Assembly (NCBI GenBank): GCA_016934315.1
Contig: JAFGSY010000014.1
Location: forward strand, 1-64,000
From: Candidatus Anaeroferrophillus wilburensis
Lineage (GTDB): Bacteria > Desulfobacterota > Anaeroferrophillalia > Anaeroferrophillales > Anaeroferrophillaceae
Length of the DNA: 64,000 nucleotides
Direction: 5' to 3'
In this document: one piece after another, positions 8,196 through 16,805 of the stretch
Layout of the letters: every line of letters starts with the position of its first letter
Numbering within the stretch: position 1 is the stretch's first letter
The notes under the pieces: generated by a model
Databases searched by the model: none
What the model saw: the letters and a program-made list of their open reading frames with translations, nothing else
Told to the model about the DNA's origin: nothing
Translations under genes and position numbers: made by a program

Positions 8196-10814
8196 TCAGC
8201 TCAGTTTACGAAACATCACGTTCTGCAGCAGGGTCAGTAACGACGGAATAATGATCATCGTCGCCAAGCCGGAAATCGCCATGATGCTGGCCAGGAACAG
8301 GCCCACGGTTTTATAGGGCATCAGCGGCGCCAGCAGCAGGGGGGTGAAGCCGATGGCAATGACAATGACATTCCGGCTGATGGCCCGGGCCGGTTCTTCA
8401 AACATGGCCCGGGAAGCCGCCTGCCAGCTGCCGGTCTTTTTATAGGCCATCCGCGATCGTTCGAGAAAATGGATGGCGAAATCCACCGCCATTCCCAGGG
8501 TCAGGGACGACAATACTGCCACCGGCATATCATAATCCTTGCCCACCAATCCTATAATTCCATAGATCAGGGCGATGGTCAAGGTCAGCGGCACCATGGC
8601 CACCAGTCCCCAGATCAGCGACCGGAAAAGGAAGACCATCATCACCAGGACGACGACAAAGCTGCCCAGCAGGGAATTGAGCATCCCGGAAACCATCTTG
8701 TCCTGCCAGACCACGTTCAGATAGGTGAGGCCGGCCCACCGGTGCTGCAGCTCGACCGGCGGCGGGTTGGCGGCGAAAAACTCCTCCACCATGGCCACCA
8801 CCTTTTCCATTTCCTGGTTATCCCCCGAGCGCAGCTGCACCCACAGGTTGGCCTTGGCAAAATCAGGGGTGATGAGATGCCATAAATCAGCCGGCTTGTG
8901 GCTGTTCTGAAAGGAAATCAGGCATTGGGCCACCGCCGCCGAACTGTCAGGAACGCGAAACTGCTCTGACTGGCCGGCATACAGCTCCTGGTGCACCTTT
9001 TTCACCACATCAACCACCGAATTGCTTTTGCCCACCGTGCCGCTGGCGGCCAGACGCTCCTGCAGCGCTGCCACATAGCGCAGCACCTCGGGACGCTTGA
9101 AGATTTCATGGCGCTGCTGCTGGTTTTCCACCACGTCCAGCACGATCAGCCAGGCATCATAGGAATCGTCATCAGCCTGGTCCAGCTGCCGTTCACCGGC
9201 ATCTACCAGGGATGTGATCAGGGCATCAGGGTTGGCGGCCTGGGCGGCCAGAACAGCCAGTTGCTCCCTGGCTGTAGCCAGCACTGCCGCGCCATTGCCA
9301 ACCGTTTGCAGACGCTCTGCCAGCGTTTTAGCCAACGTTTCACTCATCCCGGCGACCGTTTCCTGTTGGCTTCCACCCTCAAGTACCAGGTACGCTTCAT
9401 AGGTGCCGCCGAAGTGCTGGTTCAACACCCGGTCGGCAACCCGGATGGGATGTTTTTTAGTAAACCATTTTACCGGGTTGTCATTAATCTGGATTTTGGT
9501 AATCCCGTATCCTGCCACAGCCAGGGCAATCAAGCTTAGAACAAGAATGGTTTTCGCCTGGTGGTAGGTTTTGCCGCTGAGCCAGCGGAGATGACGGGCA
9601 ATCAGGTTGTCATGGGGCACCGCGTCGGGGGAGCTGGGAGCACCAAAGTTTTTCAGGCTTTCCTCGCTCATCAGCATGACGTACGCCGGGACAAAAACAA
9701 TGGTCAGCACCCAGGCCAGCATGATGCCGAAGGCGACAAACAGACCAAAAACGCGCACCGGCGGAATGGGGGTCAGAGCCAGGGAGAGAAATCCGGCTGC
9801 CGAAGTCAGGGAGGTGTAGAGCATCGGCATGAACAGCTGGCTGACAACAAAAACAATGGTTTTTCGCCGGTCTTTGACCTTCTGATATTCATCAAAAAAT
9901 TCCGACAGGATGTGAATGCTGTCCACCACCGCAATGGGCATCAGAAAGATGGGAATCATCGAGCTCATGATATGCAGGGTATGCCCGGTGCCGATGAGCA
10001 ACCCCATGGTGCAGATGACCGATACCATGGCAATAATCATCGGCGCCAGAATCAATTTCAGCTTGCGGAAGAAGAAGAGCAGCAAGAGGAAGATGAGCAG
10101 CATGGCCACCGGAGCCGAAATCGCCATCTGGATGAACATCTCCACCCCGAAGGTATCTTCAGCCACCGGCAGACCGGTGATGTGATACTGCTCGTCGCCG
10201 GCAAAGCCGGCAATCTCTGCCTGCAGCTCCTTCTGCACCCGGTAAGCCAGATCTTTACTGGTAATGGGGATGTAGAGGCACAGGGCCTTGCCGTCCTCGG
10301 AAACCAGGGTACCGTTCAGCAGCGGGTTGGCCCGGGCCAGATCCCGGATATGCAGCGCCTCCTCCCGGCTTTGGGGCGGTTGGGACATCAACCAGGCAAA
10401 ACGCACCTGGCCCAGGCCGCCCTGCTCGATGCTGTCTACGTTGCCCGGGGCAATGAGATCGCTTTTGACCACCCCGATGCGGTGGCCGGGATTTTGGGGA
10501 TCATCCCAGGTCAGCGTCCTGATGAATTCCGTCAGCTCGTGCACCCGGGCCAGGGTCTGCTGATTGAAGACCCCGTCAGGATGGACTTCATTCACCACGC
10601 CAAGAACAACAATATCATAGAGGCTGAACTCCTTTTTCACCTGGTGGTGAAAAACCCGGACGGCCTCATTATCAGCCAGCATATTTTCCGGATCCGTATC
10701 CACCTGAACCCGAACCATCAGGGCTCCCAAAGCAATTGTCACCAGCACCATCAGCCAGACAACCAGCTTCGGGTGTTTCAGCGAAGCGGCAATCATCCTT
10801 TGGCCTAACTTCAT
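8196..10814 (-). CDS. RND-superfamily (MMPL-type) exporter
   Basis: An 872-residue inner-membrane transporter with the two-fold RND architecture: a helix at the N-terminus, a periplasmic domain (about 35-215), five to six helices, then the same again. MMPL/HpnN-like signatures include VDTDPENMLADNE, PIAVVDSIHILSEFFDEY in the first half and LSSLTLGMAVDFAIHFLER in the second. It probably uses the proton motive force to move hydrophobic or lipid-like molecules across the envelope. The start at 10814 has GGAG five to eight bases upstream; an in-frame TTG 24 bases earlier is less likely. It follows an ArsR-type regulator gene and precedes LolA-like and porin genes, forming a four-gene operon. Confidence 0.87.
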   Translation of the reverse strand: MKLGQRMIAASLKHPKLVVWLMVLVTIALGALMVRVQVDTDPENMLADNEAVRVFHHQVKKEFSLYDIVVLGVVNEVHPDGVFNQQTLARVHELTEFIRTLTWDDPQNPGHRIGVVKSDLIAPGNVDSIEQGGLGQVRFAWLMSQPPQSREEALHIRDLARANPLLNGTLVSEDGKALCLYIPITSKDLAYRVQKELQAEIAGFAGDEQYHITGLPVAEDTFGVEMFIQMAISAPVAMLLIFLLLLFFFRKLKLILAPMIIAMVSVICTMGLLIGTGHTLHIMSSMIPIFLMPIAVVDSIHILSEFFDEYQKVKDRRKTIVFVVSQLFMPMLYTSLTSAAGFLSLALTPIPPVRVFGLFVAFGIMLAWVLTIVFVPAYVMLMSEESLKNFGAPSSPDAVPHDNLIARHLRWLSGKTYHQAKTILVLSLIALAVAGYGITKIQINDNPVKWFTKKHPIRVADRVLNQHFGGTYEAYLVLEGGSQQETVAGMSETLAKTLAERLQTVGNGAAVLATAREQLAVLAAQAANPDALITSLVDAGERQLDQADDDSYDAWLIVLDVVENQQQRHEIFKRPEVLRYVAALQERLAASGTVGKSNSVVDVVKKVHQELYAGQSEQFRVPDSSAAVAQCLISFQNSHKPADLWHLITPDFAKANLWVQLRSGDNQEMEKVVAMVEEFFAANPPPVELQHRWAGLTYLNVVWQDKMVSGMLNSLLGSFVVVLVMMVFLFRSLIWGLVAMVPLTLTIALIYGIIGLVGKDYDMPVAVLSSLTLGMAVDFAIHFLERSRMAYKKTGSWQAASRAMFEEPARAISRNVIVIAIGFTPLLLAPLMPYKTVGLFLASIMAISGLATMIIIPSLLTLLQNVMFRKLS

Positions 10815-10880
10815 GGTTTTCTCCTTGGCAAAAATCAAAAGGGTTGGTTAACACCCACAAACAGGCAGTGAAAAATGCCC

Positions 10881-11171
10881 CTAGTCGTTATCAGAACAGA
10901 AAATTTTTTCCAGAGCAGCCATCATCTCCACCACCCGCGGGTCAACAATCCGGTTATAAACAACATTCGCCTCCTTGCGGAAACCAAGAACTCCCTGGTG
11001 GCGCAAGACATTGAGATGCTGGGAGACATTGGCGCCACTGCATGCCATCTCCGCCAGCAGGGCGCCGACGCTGAGCTCCCGGTTTTGCAGGAGACAAAGG
11101 ATCTTCAGCCGCACCGGGTGCGAAATTGCCTTAAAAAGGCCCGACATCCGAAAAATCTGTTCTTCATTCAT
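10881..11171 (-). CDS. ArsR-family transcriptional repressor
   Basis: A 96-residue winged-helix regulator: KAISHPVRLKILCLLQNRELSVGALL, then the recognition helix region SGANVSQHLNVLRHQGVL and the wing FRKEANVVYNRI. The metal-binding CVC pair of ArsR proper is absent (ELSVGALL). Cysteines are present at ILCLL, MACSG and near the C-terminus (FCSDND), a layout that could allow thiol-based sensing as in BigR/SqrR; this is inference. An ATG at 11171 with AAGGTG upstream is preferred over a TTG 15 bases earlier. As first gene of the RND operon it probably represses its own operon from the AT-rich stretch at about 11188-11222. Confidence 0.85.
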   Translation of the reverse strand: MNEEQIFRMSGLFKAISHPVRLKILCLLQNRELSVGALLAEMACSGANVSQHLNVLRHQGVLGFRKEANVVYNRIVDPRVVEMMAALEKIFCSDND

Positions 11172-11630
11172 GCTTGCACCTTGCAAATATTAAAGCATTT
11201 AACTAAATACTTAATTACCTAAGCGCTGTCAAGGGGAAAATTCTCTCCGGTTCGCCCCGGAGGCATTGTGCCAACCCAGGATTGCCAGGACACCATGACA
11301 ACCACACAACCAGCTTTTATGGGGCAACCGCCCTGGTCTCGGCCAGCCGAAAATCGCCGCCGGGAGCTTTTTGCAGACAGGACAAGCCTCTAAAACCTGA
11401 CACCTGTACACTCTATAATCGGCTCTTCACTCTTTTTTCATTGTTCTATCACTTCTTTTTTGCTATTCCTGTGACAGAAACAATGCAGTTCTGTTCTAGC
11501 TTCCGTATCAGTCGTACACGACCATTGCAGAGGTTTTAGCGTCAACAGGCGGTTTTCATGTTTTTTGTTTCATGTTCAACAACATCTTTTACGGATCACC
11601 TCAGGAACAACAACCTGAAAGGAGGAGCTG
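11172..11630. other. Divergent regulatory region, ArsR operon / TRAP operon
   Basis: About 460 bases between divergent genes. The segment 11188-11222 is AT-rich with imperfect symmetry (TTAACT.AAATA.CTTAATTA) and is a plausible operator-promoter for the ArsR operon. TATAAT occurs at 11414-11419 without a good -35. No credible gene was found. Confidence 0.4.
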
Positions 11631-12665
11631 ATGGTAAAACAATTCTTTGCCGCCCTACTGGTGCTGGGAATAATGCTGACGGCGGGACTTCCCTTGACCG
11701 CACCACCAGTCGGAGCCGAAACAATCAAGCTGAACTATGCCAATTTTCCACCAGCGCCAACGTTTCCCTGCGTACAGATGGAACGCTGGGCCAAAGAAGT
11801 GGAAAAAAGGACCAACGGCCAAGTAAAAGTAACCACCTTTCCCGGCGGAACTCTGCTGGGAGCCAAAAACATGCTGGACGGCGTCATTTCCGGTCTGGCT
11901 GATATCGGCTGCTTCTGCCCGCCCTACATCCCCGGCCGTTTCCCGCTGATGGCGGGAATCGACCTCCCCAATGAATTCACCAGTGCCACGGTTGCCAGCG
12001 CCACCCTGTGGGATCTGTATCAGAAATATCAGCCCCAGTCCTTTGCCAAGGTAAAGGTGCTGACCATGTTTACCTGTGCCCCGGCAAACATCATGTCAAA
12101 AGTTGCGGTACAGAAGACCAATGACCTTCAGAAGCTGGAAATCAGGGGTACGGGAATTTCGGCAAAATACCTCAACGCCATGGGCGCCATTCCCGTCGCC
12201 ATGCCCATGTCGAGCGTACCGGAATCACTGCAGAAAGGGGTCGTCAAAGGACTCTTTTCATCGCTGGAAGTGATGAAGGACTTCAAGTTTGCCGAACTCT
12301 GCAAACATGTGACGATTACCAACGGCCCGACAACCTCCTTTGCGGTAGTTATGAATAAAAGCAAATGGGACTCCCTGCCTGCCGACGTTAAAAAAGTTTT
12401 TGACGATCTGGGCAGGGAACAGGCGATCTGGACCGGCCAGTATGAGGATCAGCACGTCGAGGAAGCCATTGCCTGGTCAAAGCAGGAAAAAGGGGTGAGT
12501 GTCTATAGATTCTCAGACGAGGAATCAGCACAGATAAAAGACAGCGTCAAGTTCATGACCGACGATTACCTCAAAGAAGCTGCGGCAGCTGGCCTGCCCG
12601 GCAAAGAGTTTCTCGATGATCTCTTCACCTTGAAGGATAAATACGAAAAAGAATACGGCAAATAA
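11631..12665 (+). CDS. dctP: TRAP transporter substrate-binding protein (DctP)
   Basis: A 344-residue exported solute receptor with a signal peptide ending about residue 30 (VGAE). The DctP family pattern is clear: MERWAKEVEKRTNGQVKVTTFPGGTL, the conserved arginine segment LEIRGTG that pairs with the substrate carboxylate, and NKSKWDSLPADVKKVFDD. It delivers an organic acid, or another anionic carboxylate, to the DctQM membrane complex encoded next. A strong AAAGGAGGAG ribosome-binding site precedes the ATG. The substrate cannot be named. A terminator follows immediately, so this gene is probably expressed above its partners. Confidence 0.9.
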   Translation: MVKQFFAALLVLGIMLTAGLPLTAPPVGAETIKLNYANFPPAPTFPCVQMERWAKEVEKRTNGQVKVTTFPGGTLLGAKNMLDGVISGLADIGCFCPPYIPGRFPLMAGIDLPNEFTSATVASATLWDLYQKYQPQSFAKVKVLTMFTCAPANIMSKVAVQKTNDLQKLEIRGTGISAKYLNAMGAIPVAMPMSSVPESLQKGVVKGLFSSLEVMKDFKFAELCKHVTITNGPTTSFAVVMNKSKWDSLPADVKKVFDDLGREQAIWTGQYEDQHVEEAIAWSKQEKGVSVYRFSDEESAQIKDSVKFMTDDYLKEAAAAGLPGKEFLDDLFTLKDKYEKEYGK

Positions 12666-12681
12666 TTCCCGACGCTACTTT

Positions 12682-12723
12682 AAAAGGAGCAGAATCTCTC
12701 TGTGAGAGATTCTGCTCCTTTTT
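12682..12723 (+). terminator. Intra-operon terminator/attenuator after dctP
   Basis: A perfect 15-bp stem (GGAGCAGAATCTCTC and its complement) with a three-base TGT loop, flanked by AAAA and followed by TTTTT. It lies 17 bases after the dctP stop and 70 bases before dctQ, so read-through is needed for dctQM unless they have their own promoter. Confidence 0.9.
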
Positions 12724-12792
12724 CCCTTCCGGGTATTCAGCCCTAACAGCATCCATCAAACATCACTGCCGTCTCTAAATTGGACCCGATCC

Positions 12793-13299
12793 ATGCTCAC
12801 GTTAAGAAAGCTTGCTGAACGCATTAACCACCTTTACGTCTGGATAAGCGGCGCGACTCTGGTCATGATGATGGCACTTGGTTTTGGCAATGTCATCTCT
12901 CGAGTGCTCTGGCGGCCCATCAGGGGCTCTTTTGAAATCATCGGCTTTCTGGGAGCGGTAACCATTGCTTTATCTCTGGGCTTCACCCAGATCCAAAAAA
13001 ATCATGTTGCCGTGGATATCATTACCCATAAGTACAGTAAAACCTGGCGGAAACTTACCGCCGCCCTCAGTTATATGATCACCGCCCCCTTCTTTCTGGT
13101 GGCGGCCTGGCAGGTAGGTGTCTGGGGAAAGACTATCCTGCAGAGCGGCGAAACCTCGGAAACGTTGCGCATCGCCTATTACCCCTTTATTTTTATTGTT
13201 GCCCTTGGCTTCCTTTTTCTCTCATTGACGCTTTTTCTCGACCTCTTCCAGGTTATCAACACCCTGATGATGGATAGAAGGAAAAAAAATGAGCCCTGA
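12793..13299 (+). CDS. dctQ: TRAP transporter small membrane subunit (DctQ)
   Basis: A 168-residue protein with four predicted membrane helices, the usual size of DctQ. Family features include RVLWRPIRGSFEIIGFLGAVTIALSLGFTQ and HVAVDIIT. It forms the membrane complex with DctM and helps dock the binding protein. It overlaps dctM by 11 bases. Confidence 0.88.
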   Translation: MLTLRKLAERINHLYVWISGATLVMMMALGFGNVISRVLWRPIRGSFEIIGFLGAVTIALSLGFTQIQKNHVAVDIITHKYSKTWRKLTAALSYMITAPFFLVAAWQVGVWGKTILQSGETSETLRIAYYPFIFIVALGFLFLSLTLFLDLFQVINTLMMDRRKKNEP

Positions 13300-14593
13300 A
13301 GTTATCGGTATCCTGGGCATTGTCATCATGCTGGCCACCATGTTCCTTCTGCAGATACCTGTTGGTTTTGCGATGGCCTTGATCGGCTTTTTCGGCGTTG
13401 GCTACATTACCTCCCCCCAGGCGGCGTTAGGCATGCTCGGCACCGAGCTGTGGACAACGCTATCTTCCTATGGACTGACTATTATTCCCCTGTTCATTTT
13501 CATGGGGCTCATCTGTTTCCATTCGGATGTCAACACCAAACTCTACCATACCGCCTATCAATGGCTGGGCGCTACCCGGGGAGGGCTGGCCATGGCCACC
13601 GTGATGGCCTGTGCCGGTTTTGCCGCGATCAGCGGCTCCAACACCGCCACCGCTGCCACGATGACTTCGGTTGCCCTGCCGGAAATGAAACGCTATAATT
13701 ACCACCCGGTTTTGATTTCCGGCTCCATTGCCGCCGGTTCAACGCTGGGTGTCGTTATCCCTCCCAGCATTGTGCTGGTTGTTTTCGGCATCTACACCGG
13801 GCAGTCCATTGCCAAGCTTTTTTTCGGCAGCATCATCCCGGGCATTATACTGGCAATTCTCATGATCATGAGCATTTATGTCCTCTGTCAAAAACACCAG
13901 GAATGGGGTCCGGCCGGACCAAAAACCACGCTGCGGGAAAAACTGGTTTCCTTGAAGGGATCGCTTGAGATAGTTATACTCTTTACCCTGGTCATGGGAG
14001 GCTTGTTCGTTGGCTTTTTCACTCCCAGCGAGGCCGGGGCCGTCGGTTCTTTTTTTGCCCTGCTGATCAGCATCATCCGCGGCACCTTGACCAGAAAAGG
14101 CTTTGTCCAGGCAGTTGAGGATACCCTCAGGATATCCTGCTTCATTGTGATTATCATTGCCGGCGCGGTTATTTTCGGCAGATTTCTGGCCATTACCAGG
14201 CTGCCCTATGCCATCGCTGAATGGGCCATATCACTGCCGGTACCCAGCTTCGTCATTCTCTGGCTGATGATCATCGTTTTTATTGTCGGCGGCGCAATCA
14301 TGGATGCCCTGGGACTTTTGCTGATCACCATTCCCATTTTCTATCCGCTGGCGCTGAAACTCAACTATGACCCCATCTGGTTCGGCGTTATGCTGACCAT
14401 TGTCACCACCATGGGGGCAATTACGCCACCCGTGGGAGTAAACGCCTATATTGTTGCCGGCATGTCTGAAGATCTTTCCCTGGCCACCGTTTTCAAGGGA
14501 GTATCCTATTTTCTTCCCACCTACATCATCTGCATTCTACTGCTGGAGATGTTTCCTCCGCTGGTGTTGTTTTTAGCCGGGGGAGTAAGATGA
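13289..14593 (+). CDS. dctM: TRAP transporter large membrane subunit (DctM)
   Basis: A 434-residue protein with about twelve membrane segments, of normal DctM length. Characteristic motifs: SGSNTATAATMTSVALPEM near residue 115-135, AAGSTLGVVIPPSIVLVVFG, FFTPSEAGAVGSFFALLIS, and TMGAITPPVGVNAYIVAG. It carries the sodium- or proton-coupled transport path. It overlaps dctQ. Its stop is only seven bases from the stop of the convergent BtuF-CbiZ gene, leaving no room for a terminator between them. Confidence 0.9.
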   Translation: MSPEVIGILGIVIMLATMFLLQIPVGFAMALIGFFGVGYITSPQAALGMLGTELWTTLSSYGLTIIPLFIFMGLICFHSDVNTKLYHTAYQWLGATRGGLAMATVMACAGFAAISGSNTATAATMTSVALPEMKRYNYHPVLISGSIAAGSTLGVVIPPSIVLVVFGIYTGQSIAKLFFGSIIPGIILAILMIMSIYVLCQKHQEWGPAGPKTTLREKLVSLKGSLEIVILFTLVMGGLFVGFFTPSEAGAVGSFFALLISIIRGTLTRKGFVQAVEDTLRISCFIVIIIAGAVIFGRFLAITRLPYAIAEWAISLPVPSFVILWLMIIVFIVGGAIMDALGLLLITIPIFYPLALKLNYDPIWFGVMLTIVTTMGAITPPVGVNAYIVAGMSEDLSLATVFKGVSYFLPTYIICILLLEMFPPLVLFLAGGVR

Positions 14594-14600
14594 TGACCGT

Positions 14601-16646
14601 TCAGACATCGCCTGGTGCGCTGGTGCTATCCAGGCAGCCAGCCAGCAGCGACTCCAGGGCCAGCTGCAGCGGTTCAGGAATAGTCTCCCCGACATAATAC
14701 GCCGGCACGGCTGTTACTGGCCGTCCGGCGATTTCGCCGGCCAGCTGCCGGCACCAGTCACGAAATGATCCCAGATCGGCGACCTGCCCCCGCTCCCAGG
14801 CATCACTGACCGCCATGGCAGTCTCCACGAACGCCCTGTATCGCGGTTCAAGCAGCAGTTCTTCCAGTGCGCTTGCCAGCCCTTTTGTTTCCACACCTAC
14901 CTTGAAGCGGCACGCTCTGAGAAAATCATTCACCGAAAGCCCCCGCTCCTGCAGCCGATGAAAAACTGACCGTCCTGCCTGCATCTTGTTTTGCCGGCTG
15001 ACAGCTTCCATGACCCCCTGATAGACCGCCCTGGCAATCAGTTCCCCCATTTTACTGTGGCCGCCGGTTTTATGAAGCACCGATCCACGGCCCTCAACCA
15101 CGATAATATTATCAGTCCCGGTACCGGTGGCCTGCAGCCGGCCGGGGTCTTTACTGCTGCGAATATCAAGATCCTGAAGAGCTGCCGTTTTCCCTTCCGT
15201 GGCGCTGATCATCGCCCGGGTCATGGCCCGGGGACTCAAACGGCGGTTGGTAAGCAACACGATATTGATGGTGCCGGGCTCGTAATAATACCCCTCTTCA
15301 GCACCCTGGCGCATGGCATTGGATCGAACCCCGGCGGTCACCAGGGCATAGACCGTCAGCTCCCGAAACGTTTCCCGTTGAACAGCCAGATTGCGCATAT
15401 CAGCACCGGTAATCAGCAGGCTGGTGTGATCAGGATCACGACCAAGCAACGTGACCGCCCGGCGCTCAAAGGTTTCCGCCCCCAACTGATGCAGCAGCTC
15501 CCAGGCCGGCGGCGGCACAAAGTGATTGCCCACCGTCCTGACCCCGTCACTCATTCCCTCCAGGGTGGACAAAACGGTCATCGGTTCAGCCAGATCAACA
15601 ACCAGCGTCCGGTGGGTAGAATCAGCCAGGGTGGACTCCAGCACCTGTGCCCGGGAAACGTAAGCCAGATCCAGTTCAAGCGACCTGCTGCCGATAACCG
15701 CCTCTGACAGGACCTGCTTGTCAGGATCGCTGAAAAGTTCCGGGTAGATGGAGGATGCCAGCCAGGCAACAAATGCCCCCATGTTAACGGAAGCACGGCA
15801 GGTAAGGTCGCAAGGGAAAAAACGGATATCCCCGGAAACTACCGCTGCGACTTGGTTCCAACCTTCTTCCTGGCGCAGTTTTTCCACCAACAGGCGATCG
15901 CCATCACAACCGTAGAGAAATTGAGGATTAAACCGCTGAAACTCCTGCTGGCCAATCATGACCACCGCTCCATTCCGGCCCCAGGTCGGCGGAATGCCGC
16001 CGGCGGCGGCAATCAGTTCATTTTGAAAGGAATCATCGCCGGGGGACATCGCCACCTCCCGGCCCATCAGCCGCATAACCCGCCGCCGCTCGCCGGCAGG
16101 GACACGTGTCAGCTTCCGGTGCACCAGTGCCAATTCCTGCTTGAGCTGGTCCACCAGCGCCGCCGCCGCATCATCAGCATCCACAAGGCGGCCGATCAGA
16201 CGCATATCATCATAGGCATCGGCGATGGAATCGGTGTGCATCTCCACCACCCGGCACCCTGCTCCAGAAAGCTTTTCTTTTAAAACACGATGCAGGGAGG
16301 AGGTAAAAACCAACTCCGGCTGCAGCTCTTTGACCAGAGAAAGCGACGGGGACGCATACCCGCCGACAATCCGGGGAGCAGCCGCTGCTGATGCCGGCAT
16401 ACGGTCATGGAGGGTGATCCCCACCAACCGCTCCTCGGCCCCCAAAGCAACAAGAATCTCGGTCACCCCGGGGACCAGGGAGACAATCCGCCGGGGGGCT
16501 GCCGGAATGGTAACTCGGCAACCGGCATCATCGGTGACCGTCAGGGGAAACTCTCCTGCCCCCGCCGCAGTGGACAGCAAGACCAGCAGGAATAATACCA
16601 CAACGAGACGCCACCAGGCAGTTTTGCAACACAGATCGGTCGTCAT
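14601..16646 (-). CDS. cbiZ: BtuF-like cobamide-binding protein fused to CbiZ amidohydrolase
   Basis: A 681-residue two-domain protein. After a signal peptide (to about residue 30), residues 35-300 match the periplasmic cobalamin-binding fold: DDAGCRVTIPAAPRRIVSLVPGVTEILVALGAEERLVGIT is BtuF-like. From about residue 350, EPMTVLSTLEGMSDGVRTVGNHFVPPPAW and TAGVRSNAMRQG are adenosylcobinamide amidohydrolase (CbiZ) signatures. CbiZ removes the side chain of cobamides so that the ring can be rebuilt with the preferred lower ligand. The fusion suggests capture and remodelling outside the cytoplasm, an inference because CbiZ is usually cytoplasmic. Start at 16646 has GGAGG eight bases upstream; a TTG 18 bases earlier is rejected. 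It follows btuB on the same strand. Confidence 0.85.
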   Translation of the reverse strand: MTTDLCCKTAWWRLVVVLFLLVLLSTAAGAGEFPLTVTDDAGCRVTIPAAPRRIVSLVPGVTEILVALGAEERLVGITLHDRMPASAAAAPRIVGGYASPSLSLVKELQPELVFTSSLHRVLKEKLSGAGCRVVEMHTDSIADAYDDMRLIGRLVDADDAAAALVDQLKQELALVHRKLTRVPAGERRRVMRLMGREVAMSPGDDSFQNELIAAAGGIPPTWGRNGAVVMIGQQEFQRFNPQFLYGCDGDRLLVEKLRQEEGWNQVAAVVSGDIRFFPCDLTCRASVNMGAFVAWLASSIYPELFSDPDKQVLSEAVIGSRSLELDLAYVSRAQVLESTLADSTHRTLVVDLAEPMTVLSTLEGMSDGVRTVGNHFVPPPAWELLHQLGAETFERRAVTLLGRDPDHTSLLITGADMRNLAVQRETFRELTVYALVTAGVRSNAMRQGAEEGYYYEPGTINIVLLTNRRLSPRAMTRAMISATEGKTAALQDLDIRSSKDPGRLQATGTGTDNIIVVEGRGSVLHKTGGHSKMGELIARAVYQGVMEAVSRQNKMQAGRSVFHRLQERGLSVNDFLRACRFKVGVETKGLASALEELLLEPRYRAFVETAMAVSDAWERGQVADLGSFRDWCRQLAGEIAGRPVTAVPAYYVGETIPEPLQLALESLLAGCLDSTSAPGDV

Positions 16647-16703
16647 CCAACCATCCTCCAGCAAACGGTAACTCGGCTAATTTTCAACAATGCCATCACC
16701 ATC

Positions 16704-16788
16704 GTGGCAGCTATGCCATGAAGGGTGCAGGGAGCAGGAATATTTCAGCTTTCCCCAGCGACCTCACACCCTTCATGAAGCTTGCCAC
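16704..16788 (-). repeat. Inverted repeat between btuB and btuF-cbiZ
   Basis: An 11-bp perfect inverted repeat (CATGAAGGGTG at 16717-16727, CACCCTTCATG at 16767-16777) is extended by GTGGCA / TGCCAC further out. It could form a long hairpin in the btuB to btuF-cbiZ message, such as a processing or attenuation structure. Neither side has a U-run typical of a terminator. Confidence 0.5.
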
Positions 16789-16805
16789 TATACCATTACC
16801 GAACG

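Noticed and set aside
9561-10808. 415-residue plus-strand frame opposite the RND exporter
   Set aside because: It is antisense to a strongly supported transporter and has a low-complexity His/Gln/Asn composition typical of shadow frames.
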